From the NCBI GenBank assembly GCA_964549745.1, contig CAZJWP010000035.1, positions 1 through 19,204 on the forward strand: DNA of 19,204 nucleotides, written 5' to 3'. Shown here in pieces: positions 1-8,425 of the stretch (its first letter is position 1; every line of letters begins with the position of its first letter). Below the pieces are notes generated by a model that did not search any database, was not told the origin of the DNA, and saw only the letters and a list, made by a program, of their open reading frames with translations. The DNA comes from J089 sp964549745. Lineage in GTDB: Bacteria > Fidelibacterota > Marinisomatia > Marinisomatales > J089. Both the position numbers and the translations under genes were made by a program.

Positions 1-128
1 AACCAAAACCTTTTGAAATTATTACAAAAAAATTCGTTTCAAATCGCATTCTTTCAACAACCGTAAAAAAGAAGTTTATTCTATCAAAGGTCTTTTTGTA
101 TTTTTCCGGGCTCAAAATGGAGTAAAAA

Positions 129-263
129 ATGAAACGAACCTTTCAACCCAGCAATCGGAAACGCAAGAACAAACACGGATTTCGCTCCCGGATGGAGACC
201 GTGGGTGGACGTCAGGTACTGAAACGCCGCCGCCGCAAGGGCCGCAAGCGGCTTTCCGCCTGA
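129..263 (+). CDS. rpmH: 50S ribosomal protein L34
   Basis: A 44-residue, very basic protein beginning MKRTFQPSNRKRKNKHGFRS and ending in the Arg/Lys-rich tail typical of bacterial L34, a small protein of the large ribosomal subunit. The length and the TFQPSNRKR and HGFRSRM blocks match the family directly. The ATG is preceded by GGAG at 119-122, six bases upstream, one of the clearer Shine-Dalgarno matches in this window. It is too short for a usual ORF length cut-off but unmistakable. Upstream bases 1-128 are AT-rich and presumably hold its promoter, but I could not pick a convincing -35/-10 pair. It is the first gene of the left arm. In many bacteria rnpA and yidD follow it; here a candidate terminator and then yidC follow. 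Confidence 0.97.
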   Translation: MKRTFQPSNRKRKNKHGFRSRMETVGGRQVLKRRRRKGRKRLSA

Positions 264-291
264 TTGTTTCGCAACACATCAATTTATCGGA

Positions 292-332
292 GCGGCGGAC
301 TGTGATATCATGGTCGCGCCGCCTGTTTTTTT
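292..332 (+). terminator. Candidate Rho-independent terminator after rpmH
   Basis: GCGGCG (292-297) plus GAC (298-300) can pair with GTC (313-315) and CGCCGC (317-322), with one bulged G at 316 and a 12-base loop. After a three-base gap there is a run of seven T (326-332). This is the usual GC-stem-plus-T-tract layout. It would separate rpmH transcription from yidC, which starts 46 bases later. The bulge and the gap before the T run make it imperfect, so it could be an attenuator or only a partial terminator. Confidence 0.5.
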
Positions 333-378
333 AGACCCTTCCCCTTCTTCCGTTGCATCGATCAACAAATAAAATTTC

Positions 379-2058
379 ATGGATAAAAACAATCTTTTAG
401 CCTTTTTACTCATTGCTGTCATCCTTATCCTGACGCCTTTCTATATGAATGTGGTGTCGCCGCCGAAACCGGCTGAAGCGGTTGCCGCCGATTCTTTATC
501 GGTCCAGCCGGTAAAAACCGAACACGCGCCCGCTATAACTCCGGCGGCGCCGGCCGCGTTAAGCAAACCGGAACTTTCGGAAACCAGGCTTGACACACAA
601 ATGACCGATGCTGTCCTGGTGCACGTTGAAACCGACATGTATTCAGCGGAAATCAGTTCGGTGAATGGCGGCTCCATCCGGTCTTTTCGCTTACACCAGT
701 ACACCATGAATGACACCGAAGAAGTGGAGCTGGTGACTGAACAGAACCGGAACAATCTATTGCTCAGCACTTTTTCCATAGACGGTGATCCGGTTACGCT
801 GAATCATCCCTGGACAATGGATGATACCAATTCTTTAGTGGAAATCTCAGATGAACCCCGGACGTTAACTTTTAAAACGGTTGCCTTGGGTCAGGTGGTG
901 ACCAAGTCGCTTACTTTTTATCCCCACACTTATAAAATTGATGTAAAAACCAACCTAACCGCACTGGATGAAAATTTAGCCGAAGGAACATTTAATATCT
1001 CCTGGAACGGCGGTATACCCGTCACCGAAAAGATCCCGAAGGACGATATCTATTATTTCCGTGGATATGTGAGCCAGGCCGGTGAGATCAATGATCCAAA
1101 GATTTCAAAAAAGAAAGCGCTTGATCAGAAAATGGTTGGGAATACGGACTGGGTTGCGGTTCGTTCCAAATATTTTGCTTTCGCACTTATTCCTGATATT
1201 CCCGGAATGGGCGCTGTGATAAGCGGTCACCAGGAAGACAAAGAACCCTTTTACAATGTGGGATTGATTTTATCAGCCGGCCAACCCCAAAACATGACCC
1301 TCTATCTTGGTCCGCTGGAATATAAGCGCATTCAAAAGATTGACGGACTGGATCACATCATGACCTTTGGCTGGTCCATTATCCGCCCCATTAGTCTGGC
1401 TGTTTTGTATGTGTTGACCTTTACCCATCGCTACATACCTAATTATGGCTTTATTCTGATCTTGTTTGCCATTGCGGTCAAACTCATCGTTTACCCTTTG
1501 ACAAAGAAGAGCTACCAGTCCACGAAAAAGATGCAGCAGGTTCAGCCTCTCCTTGCAAAGCTGAAAGAAAAATACAAAAGCGACCCACAGAAGTTGAACA
1601 AGGCCACCATGAACCTTTATAAAGAACAAGGTGTCAATCCTTTGGGCGGCTGTTTACCGCTTCTGATTCAAATGCCGCTATTGATCGCGCTTTTCCAGGT
1701 TTTCCGTTCCACGATTGAGTTACGCGGTGCACCTTTTGTTTTGTGGATCACAGATTTGTCTGCACCGGACACCCTGCTTCATATTGGAAGTTTTCCACTG
1801 AATATTTTGCCTATTGTTATGGCTGTGACCATGTTGTTCCAACAGATGATGATGCCTGCTTCCGGCGGCCCCGGGCAGCAGAAAAGCATGGCCTACTTCA
1901 TGAACATATTCATGTTGTTCATCTTCTACCGTTTCCCCAGTGGTCTTAACCTGTATTACACCCTGTTTAATGTCTTAACCATTGTTCAACAAAAATACCT
2001 GACTCCGACAGACGAAACACCCGTTCCGGTTCCCGCCAAAGCCGCAAAGAAAAAATGA
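379..2058 (+). CDS. yidC: Membrane protein insertase YidC
   Basis: YidC inserts and folds inner-membrane proteins, alone or with the Sec translocon. The 559-residue protein has an N-terminal membrane segment (about residues 6-26), a long periplasmic beta-sandwich domain typical of Gram-negative YidC (about 60-320), and a C-terminal insertase domain with several membrane helices. Diagnostic motifs are VYPLTKKSYQSTKKM, EQGVNPLGGCLPLLIQMP, APFVLWITDLSAPD and FPSGLNLYYTLFN. The tail ends in lysines (AKAAKKK), common in the family and likely ribosome-contacting. The groove position that is Arg366 in E. coli aligns with Lys368 here (AVKLIVYPLTK), a conservative swap. No clear ribosome-binding site precedes the ATG. 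The stop overlaps mnmE by four bases, implying co-transcription. Length is normal. Confidence 0.97.
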   Translation: MDKNNLLAFLLIAVILILTPFYMNVVSPPKPAEAVAADSLSVQPVKTEHAPAITPAAPAALSKPELSETRLDTQMTDAVLVHVETDMYSAEISSVNGGSIRSFRLHQYTMNDTEEVELVTEQNRNNLLLSTFSIDGDPVTLNHPWTMDDTNSLVEISDEPRTLTFKTVALGQVVTKSLTFYPHTYKIDVKTNLTALDENLAEGTFNISWNGGIPVTEKIPKDDIYYFRGYVSQAGEINDPKISKKKALDQKMVGNTDWVAVRSKYFAFALIPDIPGMGAVISGHQEDKEPFYNVGLILSAGQPQNMTLYLGPLEYKRIQKIDGLDHIMTFGWSIIRPISLAVLYVLTFTHRYIPNYGFILILFAIAVKLIVYPLTKKSYQSTKKMQQVQPLLAKLKEKYKSDPQKLNKATMNLYKEQGVNPLGGCLPLLIQMPLLIALFQVFRSTIELRGAPFVLWITDLSAPDTLLHIGSFPLNILPIVMAVTMLFQQMMMPASGGPGQQKSMAYFMNIFMLFIFYRFPSGLNLYYTLFNVLTIVQQKYLTPTDETPVPVPAKAAKKK

Positions 2059-3404
2059 ACATGCCCGATACGATTGTCGCCCCGGCCACGCCTTCCGGTG
2101 TCGGTGGGCTGGCGGTCGTTCGCATCAGTGGCCCCAAGACCCGCGGAATACTGGTTTCCCTGGATAAAATCCATCGGGAGCCGGAAGCACGACTCGCACA
2201 ATTTGTTCATCTTGTGGATGATTCCGATGTAGAGTTTGATGATGGTATCGCGATCTATTTTCCCTCTCCCAATTCTTATACCGGCGAAGACGTGGCCGAA
2301 ATTTCCTGCCACGGAAACCCGCTTATAGTCCAACACCTGGTGGCTGTTTGTCGCCAATTAGGCGCCCGGATTGCTGAACCGGGAGAATTCACTCAAAGAG
2401 CTTTTCTCAACGGTAAACTTGATTTAATCCAGGCTGAAGCCGTGGCCTCATTTATTGAAGCTCAGTCAACAGAAAGCGCGCAGTTAAACCACCGATTATT
2501 GCGCGGTGAGTTATCGCAAAGGTTGGACAGTATGAAATCCGATTTAATGTCACTTTTGCAATCCGTGGAGTTCATCCTTGATATTTCCGAAGAAGATGCG
2601 GATAATGCTTTTATACATAAATTGGAGTTAGATACGAAGCGTCTCGCCCAATCAGCGGAACAAATGATTTCGACCTATTCCCGCGGCCGCTTGCTTACGG
2701 AAGGCGCCACCGTTGTTCTTTATGGTCCGCCTAATTCCGGAAAATCCACCCTGCTAAATCGGTTGTCCAACTCCGATCGGGCCATTACCAGTGCGGAACC
2801 GGGAACCACCCGCGATTATCTGGATGTTCGCATTAACCTGGACGGAATTCCCGTGACTTTGATCGACACGGCCGGTCTGCGTGAAAGCAACAGCGCCATT
2901 GAAGCGGATGGTATCCGCAGAACACGTGAATTGATGAACAATGCTGATGTACTGGTCCGTATTCAATCCGCTGATGAAATAAATGAAGAAACAGCGGATT
3001 CAGGCCGCGAAAAGCCGCACTTGGAGGTGATGAACAAATCCGATCTTCTGCCACCTAAAATATTGGCAGAGAGAAAAACGGATTTTCCGGACCGTCACCT
3101 GATTTCGGCTTTGAACGGTGATGGCGTAAGCACGCTTCTAAACGCCATTAAAAAGGTTCTGGGCGGAAGCGCTATGACTTCTGATGAAATGGCGCTTACC
3201 ACGGCGCGTCAATACGATGCACTTGTTGCCTTTCGAACGCCCCTAGTTCAAGCGCTGGAAATTTTGAACTCTCACAACCCGTCTTTGGAGCTGGTATCGT
3301 TTGAGTTTCGCGAATCACTTCAAGCGCTGGATCAGCTTCTGGGCAAAACAACACCTGACGATATTATAAATGGTATTTTCAGTTCCTTTTGTGTCGGGAA
3401 ATAG
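2055..3404 (+). CDS. mnmE: tRNA uridine-5-carboxymethylaminomethyl modification GTPase MnmE
   Basis: MnmE is a K+-activated GTPase that works with MnmG to modify wobble uridine 34 of several tRNAs. The 449-residue protein starts MNMPDTIVAPATPSGVGG, typical of the tetrahydrofolate-binding N-domain, followed by helical-domain motifs such as AEPGEFTQRAFLNGKLDL. The G domain follows: P-loop GPPNSGKST (about 224-232, with Asn227 at the K+-binding position), switch TTRDYLD, DTAGLRES, and NKSD. It ends FCVGK, carrying the conserved C-terminal cysteine motif. The second P-loop residue is Pro rather than the common Arg. The ATG lies inside the yidC stop (ATGA overlap); the third codon is also ATG and could serve instead. 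The partner mnmG starts six bases downstream, fitting a shared operon. Confidence 0.97.
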   Translation: MNMPDTIVAPATPSGVGGLAVVRISGPKTRGILVSLDKIHREPEARLAQFVHLVDDSDVEFDDGIAIYFPSPNSYTGEDVAEISCHGNPLIVQHLVAVCRQLGARIAEPGEFTQRAFLNGKLDLIQAEAVASFIEAQSTESAQLNHRLLRGELSQRLDSMKSDLMSLLQSVEFILDISEEDADNAFIHKLELDTKRLAQSAEQMISTYSRGRLLTEGATVVLYGPPNSGKSTLLNRLSNSDRAITSAEPGTTRDYLDVRINLDGIPVTLIDTAGLRESNSAIEADGIRRTRELMNNADVLVRIQSADEINEETADSGREKPHLEVMNKSDLLPPKILAERKTDFPDRHLISALNGDGVSTLLNAIKKVLGGSAMTSDEMALTTARQYDALVAFRTPLVQALEILNSHNPSLELVSFEFRESLQALDQLLGKTTPDDIINGIFSSFCVGK

Positions 3405-3418
3405 TTCCACGTGAAACA
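3403..3418. promoter_or_regulatory. parS-like ParB-binding site 1
   Basis: AGTTCCACGTGAAACA matches the widely conserved parS consensus TGTTNCACGTGAAACA at every defined position except the first. It is almost palindromic around CACGTG. It spans the last two bases of the mnmE stop codon and the GTG start of mnmG (3411), so the site occupies the whole gene junction. parS is the chromosomal centromere bound by ParB and usually clusters near oriC. No parA or parB gene is in the window, so the assignment rests on sequence match and on the second copy at 5293. Confidence 0.8.
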
Positions 3419-5285
3419 GAGTAAACCTCAATTTGAAATTCTGGTTGTCGGAGGCGGACATGCCGGCGTGGAAGCGGCATCCGTTGCGGCGCGTTTGGGT
3501 CAGAAAACTGCCTTGATTACTATGGATCTGCGCAGCATCGCCCGCATGTCTTGTAATCCTGCAATTGGCGGCCTGGCAAAAGGTCAGATCGTCCGTGAAA
3601 TTGATGTGCTGGGCGGAATTATGGCTAAATTCTCTGACCAGGCCGGACTCCAGTTTAAGATTTTGAACCGCTCCAAAGGACGATCGGTCTGGTCTCCGCG
3701 GGCGCAGGTGGACAAGCGTATTTACGAAAAGCTTGTTCAGCAACATTTGAATTCCTTAGAAAATTTAACATTGATTCCCGGCGAGGTGACCGACCTTCTG
3801 GATCACGACGATAAAATCGAAGGAGTCGTCCTGTCTGACGGGTCCGAAATTTCCGGTCGGGCGGTGATTCTTACCTGTGGTACTTTTATGAACGGACTCA
3901 TTCACATTGGTCCTCAGAAAATTCGTGCCGGGCGGATGGGTGAGTCGGCCGCAGAAGGCATCACCGAAGCCTTGCATAAACGTGGTTTTAAAACCGGGCG
4001 TCTTAAAACGGGGACACCGCCGCGTTTGGATACATCTACAATTGATTGGTCGAAAACCCAGCCGGTCACCGGTGATGAGCATCCCGTTCCATTTTCATAC
4101 CGGACTCGCCAATTTGATCCGCCGAATCTTCTCTGTCACCAGGTGTACACGTCCGAGTCTGTTCACGACCTTATCCGGGAAAATTTACTGGAATCACCCA
4201 TGTATTCCGGCGACATCAATGGCGTCGGCCCCCGGTATTGCCCCTCTATTGAAGATAAGGTGTATCGCTTTGCGCATCATCCGAAGCACCTTATCATGCT
4301 CGAGCCTGAATGGCGCGACTCGAATCAGATTTATGCCAATGGTTTTTCCACAAGCTTGTCCGAATGGGTTCAGCTTGAAGCCCTGCGGAAAATTCCGGCT
4401 TTAAAGAATGTAGAATTCCTTCGGCCGGGATATGCCATTGAATATGATTTTATTCCACCCAAACAACATAAAAGTACGCTGGAGTCCAAATGGCTTTCCG
4501 GTTTGTTTTTTGCCGGACAGGTCAATGGTACCTCCGGGTACGAAGAGGCGGCCGGGCAGGGTTTAATCGCCGGAATAAATGCCGTGGCGCGAAATGCTGA
4601 GACGGAACCCTTAATTCTGGGGCGTGATGAGGCGTATCTGGGTGTCTTAATTGATGATTTGATCACTAAAGATACACTGGAACCTTACCGCATGTTTACA
4701 TCCCGGGCTGAATTTCGGCTCCTGCTCCGTTTTTCCAATGCGGATACGCGACTCTTACCCTACGCCAGAAAATATCGATTGCTTTCAGATGAACACCTTT
4801 CCTTTTTGGAATCAAAACTGCGTCAAACTTCTCGAATATTGGATAAATTGGATTTTTCTTTGACTCCAAAAGATATAAATCCGATTTTATCTTCACGACA
4901 GGCAAAGCCTATTAACCAAAAACAACCGGCAAAAAAATTACTTAAGCGACCCGAAGTTTCTATACGTGATCTCCCTTTGTCTGCACTTTCTTTTACGGAG
5001 GAATTTGAGCCCTGGATCCGCGATGAAATCCTGGGAGAGGTGGAAACAGAAATCAAATACGAAGGCTACATTCATCGGCAGCTTCAGCAAATCCAAAAGG
5101 CAAGCCGTAATGAGACCTATTCCCTTCCTTCGCAAATGGATTACTCGTCGCTTACCGGTTTGTCCAATGAAGCACGGGAAAAACTGGATTCTATCCGTCC
5201 CGAAACACTGGGGCAGGCCATGCGGATACAGGGCGTAAGTCCGGCTGATATTGCTGTCCTTTCCGTTTACCTTGCGCGGCAATAA
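3411..5285 (+). CDS. mnmG: tRNA uridine-5-carboxymethylaminomethyl modification enzyme MnmG
   Basis: MnmG is the FAD-dependent partner of MnmE in installing the cmnm5 group on wobble uridine. The 624-residue protein opens with an FAD-binding Rossmann motif, VVGGGHAGVEAA (about 12-23). It then carries family signatures: MSCNPAIGGLAKGQIVREID, CGTFMNGLIHIG, GRLKTGTPPRLD, GVGPRYCPSIEDKVYRF, EPEW, NGTSGYEEAAGQG and EPYRMFTSRAEFRLLLR. The helical C-terminal domain that binds MnmE and tRNA is complete. SKGRSVWSPRAQ has GRSV where many homologues have GPAV or GPAM; the WSPRAQ part resembles FCB-group versions. The start is GTG, embedded in the parS site; the next in-frame Met comes too late, after the FAD motif. 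rsmG and parAB, which often follow mnmG, are absent; mfd follows with a one-base overlap. Confidence 0.97.
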   Translation: MKQSKPQFEILVVGGGHAGVEAASVAARLGQKTALITMDLRSIARMSCNPAIGGLAKGQIVREIDVLGGIMAKFSDQAGLQFKILNRSKGRSVWSPRAQVDKRIYEKLVQQHLNSLENLTLIPGEVTDLLDHDDKIEGVVLSDGSEISGRAVILTCGTFMNGLIHIGPQKIRAGRMGESAAEGITEALHKRGFKTGRLKTGTPPRLDTSTIDWSKTQPVTGDEHPVPFSYRTRQFDPPNLLCHQVYTSESVHDLIRENLLESPMYSGDINGVGPRYCPSIEDKVYRFAHHPKHLIMLEPEWRDSNQIYANGFSTSLSEWVQLEALRKIPALKNVEFLRPGYAIEYDFIPPKQHKSTLESKWLSGLFFAGQVNGTSGYEEAAGQGLIAGINAVARNAETEPLILGRDEAYLGVLIDDLITKDTLEPYRMFTSRAEFRLLLRFSNADTRLLPYARKYRLLSDEHLSFLESKLRQTSRILDKLDFSLTPKDINPILSSRQAKPINQKQPAKKLLKRPEVSIRDLPLSALSFTEEFEPWIRDEILGEVETEIKYEGYIHRQLQQIQKASRNETYSLPSQMDYSSLTGLSNEAREKLDSIRPETLGQAMRIQGVSPADIAVLSVYLARQ

Positions 5286-8200
5286 TGGCTTCCGTTTCAC
5301 GTGAAACACATTTATCGCCGGGGGAGGCTCTTCGCGAATATTTCAGCGGTGTTTTCGAGAACGATACACTTTCAGTTGACCCCGCGCTGGCGCCCCTTGT
5401 CCTCTTTGCTTCTCATGTAAAAAGCGGCGAAACCCGGGTGGTGGTCTGTCCGGATTCCAATACCGCCGAAGCGATGTACCAAACCAGCTACACCTTCTGG
5501 CCGGATCGATCGTGTTATTATCCGGAAACCAATGCCAATCCGGATGCGGTCGTTGGTTTTGATCTGGCCGTGGATCGTTATCGGTCGGAAACCATCAATG
5601 CTCTTTCAGCAGAAAAACGTGTTTTGATTTTTACTACAAAATCTGCTCTTGATGAAAAGGTGCTCTCTCCGCTGCAAACCGTTAAAAAGGGGTTTTCTTT
5701 CTCGCTGGGCAATACGGTTAATCGCGAGGAACTCATTGCCGAGCTTCGTGATTGGGAATACGAACACGTGGATGTGTGTAACGCCCCCCGAACGTTTTCC
5801 GTCCGCGGCGGATTGCTTGATATTTATCTTCTCTACTCCGCTTACCCGGTTCGCATTGAATTCTTCGGAAACGAAGTCGAATCCATGCGCCTGTTCAATC
5901 CTTTGTCTCAGCGTCGTATAAAAGATATTCCATCGGTGGAGATTCTCCCGCCACCCGGTAAAAAGTCCGTTCCGGATCCGGTTTCTTTTCGTCAGCGGTT
6001 TCCCGGTCCCGCCGAATTTATGGCTCAGGCCTCCGGCGCCTCTATTTCCCTTCGCGGTCCGTCTCTTCCGACGTGGACATTTAACCCTTTGAAAAACTTG
6101 ACGTTGAACTGGATACAAAATCATGCGGATGAATTCCGGTTAATGCAGGATTCCAGAAAAACGCTTATCGTGTTCGTCGAAACCGAAAGCCAGATCATAT
6201 CTTTAAAACCCAAATTGCCTTCTTCTACCGTTTTTGTCCTGGGTTCTCTTGATCTGTCCTTTGATGTACCGGAATTGGGTCTGTTGGGTTTGTCGGCAGC
6301 TCGATTGTATAACCGCAGTTTTTCTATTAAAACCCGCTGGGATATTGAGTCTACCCGGCAGCAACAAAAAATCGATTCCATTGCTGACCTGGAATGGGGC
6401 GATTTTCTGGTTCACCAGGATTATGGCGTTGGCCGGTTCCGGGGTTTGGAAATCCTGGACTCCGGTTTTGCACAGCAGGAATGCATTCGCATTGAATACA
6501 ACGACAACGGCGTCGTCTACGTCCCCATAGAAAAATTCAATCGCGTTCACAAATTGATGCCTTCCGGAGATAAGGAACCAACGCTTTCTACCTTGGGGAC
6601 AGCACGCTGGCAACAGCAAAAACGCCGCGTGTCGGCGGTGACAACACAAGCTGTTCAGGAAATCATCGATGCATATCGCGCCCGCCAACGTCCCCGCGAA
6701 TTTTCTTACGATCCAATTGATGAACTCTACGACGCTCTGGTGGCCTCCTTTCCTTTTGATGAAACCGAAGATCAGCGAACCGCTATTCATGATGTCATGG
6801 ATGATATGGATCATTCACAACCCATGGATCGTCTGGTTTGCGGCGATGTTGGGTTTGGTAAAACTGAGGTGGCGTTAAGAGCCGCCCTGCGAACGATTGC
6901 TTCGGGAAAAAAGGTTTTGATGCTCACGCCTACAACCATTTTGGCGGATCAGCATTTTATCTCTACGCGATCCCGTATGGAACCTTTGGGTGTTCGCATT
7001 GAATTGTTATCTCGTTTTCGCACGCCAAAGCAACAATCCGAAATCCTTGAACAAATGATGTCCGATAAACTGGATATGGTCATTGGGACTCACCGCTTGT
7101 TATCCACTGACGTACACTTTCCCGGCCTTGGGCTGCTGATCATTGATGAAGAGCATCGTTTCGGCGTCCGGCACAAAGAAAAACTGCGCCGATTGAAACT
7201 CGCTGTTGATGTCTTGACCTTAACAGCAACACCGATTCCCCGGACTTTGCAACAATCGCTTACCGGAATTCGGGATATCAGCAAGATCGACACGCCTCCA
7301 AAAACGCGCAAACCGATTCAAACTGAAGTCACGTATTTCAATTGGGATTTGGTTCAACGCCGGATCGAATTTGAGCTCAGTCGTTCGGGACAGGTGTATT
7401 TCTTGCATAACGATATTTTGTCTCTGCCCTTTATAGCGGAAAAAATTCAATCGCTTTTTCCAAAGGCGGAGATCGCCATTGCTCACGGCCAGATGAAAAG
7501 CCGTGATTTGGAAAAAATCATGATTTCCTTTTTTGACGGCGATGTCGATGTTTTAATCTGCACCACCATTATTGAATCCGGGTTGGACGTTTCCAATGCA
7601 AATACTATTATCATCAACGAAGCACATCGCTTTGGTCTGGCCCAGCTTTATCAGATTCGCGGCCGCGTCGGCCGGGGTTATCGACAAGCTTTTTGCTATC
7701 TGATGATCCCAAAAGGCCGCGTACTGGGACAACAGGCTTATCAACGCTTAAAAGCGATTGAACAGTACACCACTTTGGGTTCGGGTTATGACATTGCCCG
7801 TAAAGATCTTGAAATTCGCGGCGCAGGTAATTTGTTTGGCTATAAACAGAGCGGACATATTGCGGCTGTTGGATTTGACCTCTATTGTAAATTGCTTCAG
7901 CAGGCTGTGGATGAAGCATTAGGTCAAACAACGGAAAAACGGGCTCCGAAAGTCATTTTTAAGGATGACGCTTTTCTCTCTGAAGCCTGGGTTTTTCTTG
8001 TTCAGGATCGGCTCTATTTTTATCAGCGGTTATCCCTGGCGCAGACACTTGAAGAAATTGTCGACGTGGAAGCGGAATTGCGCGATCGTTTTGGGCCTCT
8101 TCCTGAAGAAGCACAGCGGCTTATCCACGCCTCCGAAGTCCGTGTTGTCCTTTCCGGGTCCCCTGTATCCCGGGTGATGATTTCCGGCTCCGAACTCTCC

Positions 8201-8410
8201 GTTGATCTGGATGGACTTGGGTCCTTCAACTCGCTCGATTTACTGCTGTCAAAAATCACCGGGTTTTTACTCAATGCGTCCGTCCCCTATCAATTCATTC
8301 AGGGAAAGGGGGACGTTTTTTCTGTAAATATTCATGTGGTTTCTGAAGACAGCGGGGTTGATTTGGCAAAACAGTTTGCGCAATTGTTTTCAAGCTCGAA
8401 AACAGAATAA
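5285..8410 (+). CDS. mfd: Transcription-repair coupling factor Mfd
   Basis: Mfd displaces RNA polymerase stalled at DNA lesions and recruits UvrA for nucleotide excision repair. The 1041-residue protein has an N-terminal UvrB-like half and then the RNA-polymerase interaction domain, seen at DFLVHQDYGVGRFRGLE. A RecG-like helicase follows: Walker A GDVGFGKTEVALRA (about 520-533), DEEH box (about 621-624, IIDEEHRFGVRHKEKLR), LTLTATPIPRTLQQSL, TTIIESGLDVSNANTIIINE and QIRGRVGRG. The TRCF C-terminal regulatory domain closes it. It is about 100 residues shorter than E. coli Mfd (1148), mostly in the less conserved N-terminal part; all helicase motifs are present. Its ATG overlaps the mnmG TAA by one base. 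Codons 3-8 are written by the second parS site, giving the N-terminal SVSRETH. Confidence 0.97.
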   Translation: MASVSRETHLSPGEALREYFSGVFENDTLSVDPALAPLVLFASHVKSGETRVVVCPDSNTAEAMYQTSYTFWPDRSCYYPETNANPDAVVGFDLAVDRYRSETINALSAEKRVLIFTTKSALDEKVLSPLQTVKKGFSFSLGNTVNREELIAELRDWEYEHVDVCNAPRTFSVRGGLLDIYLLYSAYPVRIEFFGNEVESMRLFNPLSQRRIKDIPSVEILPPPGKKSVPDPVSFRQRFPGPAEFMAQASGASISLRGPSLPTWTFNPLKNLTLNWIQNHADEFRLMQDSRKTLIVFVETESQIISLKPKLPSSTVFVLGSLDLSFDVPELGLLGLSAARLYNRSFSIKTRWDIESTRQQQKIDSIADLEWGDFLVHQDYGVGRFRGLEILDSGFAQQECIRIEYNDNGVVYVPIEKFNRVHKLMPSGDKEPTLSTLGTARWQQQKRRVSAVTTQAVQEIIDAYRARQRPREFSYDPIDELYDALVASFPFDETEDQRTAIHDVMDDMDHSQPMDRLVCGDVGFGKTEVALRAALRTIASGKKVLMLTPTTILADQHFISTRSRMEPLGVRIELLSRFRTPKQQSEILEQMMSDKLDMVIGTHRLLSTDVHFPGLGLLIIDEEHRFGVRHKEKLRRLKLAVDVLTLTATPIPRTLQQSLTGIRDISKIDTPPKTRKPIQTEVTYFNWDLVQRRIEFELSRSGQVYFLHNDILSLPFIAEKIQSLFPKAEIAIAHGQMKSRDLEKIMISFFDGDVDVLICTTIIESGLDVSNANTIIINEAHRFGLAQLYQIRGRVGRGYRQAFCYLMIPKGRVLGQQAYQRLKAIEQYTTLGSGYDIARKDLEIRGAGNLFGYKQSGHIAAVGFDLYCKLLQQAVDEALGQTTEKRAPKVIFKDDAFLSEAWVFLVQDRLYFYQRLSLAQTLEEIVDVEAELRDRFGPLPEEAQRLIHASEVRVVLSGSPVSRVMISGSELSVDLDGLGSFNSLDLLLSKITGFLLNASVPYQFIQGKGDVFSVNIHVVSEDSGVDLAKQFAQLFSSSKTE
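5293..5308. promoter_or_regulatory. parS-like ParB-binding site 2
   Basis: CGTTTCACGTGAAACA contains the perfect 14-base palindrome GTTTCACGTGAAAC (5294-5307). It differs from the parS consensus TGTTTCACGTGAAACA only in the first base. It lies inside the 5' end of mfd and encodes SVSRET, the peptide expected when parS falls in this frame. It is 1890 bases from site 1 and about 5.2 kb from the nearest DnaA box. A full 14-base palindrome of this exact sequence is very unlikely by chance, and the paired copy strengthens the call. Confidence 0.88.
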
Positions 8411-8425
8411 CTTCTTCGTCTAAAT

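Noticed and set aside
17..331. Stop-free + frame overlapping rpmH, considered as a Thermus-style overlapping rnpA
   Set aside because: It has no ATG, GTG or TTG start that I could find and no RnpA motif; the translation is low in sense and explained by the codon bias of rpmH and AT-rich flanking DNA.
310..372. Twenty-codon reading frame before yidC, considered as a leader peptide
   Set aside because: It overlaps the candidate terminator, has no ribosome-binding site and shows no regulatory codon pattern.
2916..2931. CACGTGAA in mnmE as a third parS site
   Set aside because: Only the central half matches; the flanking arms do not form the palindrome.
4938..5309. Antisense reading frame beginning MFHVKRK
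   Set aside because: The MFHVK start is only the parS palindrome read on the other strand; the frame lies inside mnmG and matches no family.
6203..6814. 203-codon antisense frame in mfd
   Set aside because: Long but entirely within a well-conserved gene, with no recognisable domain or upstream signals; a shadow of mfd codon usage.
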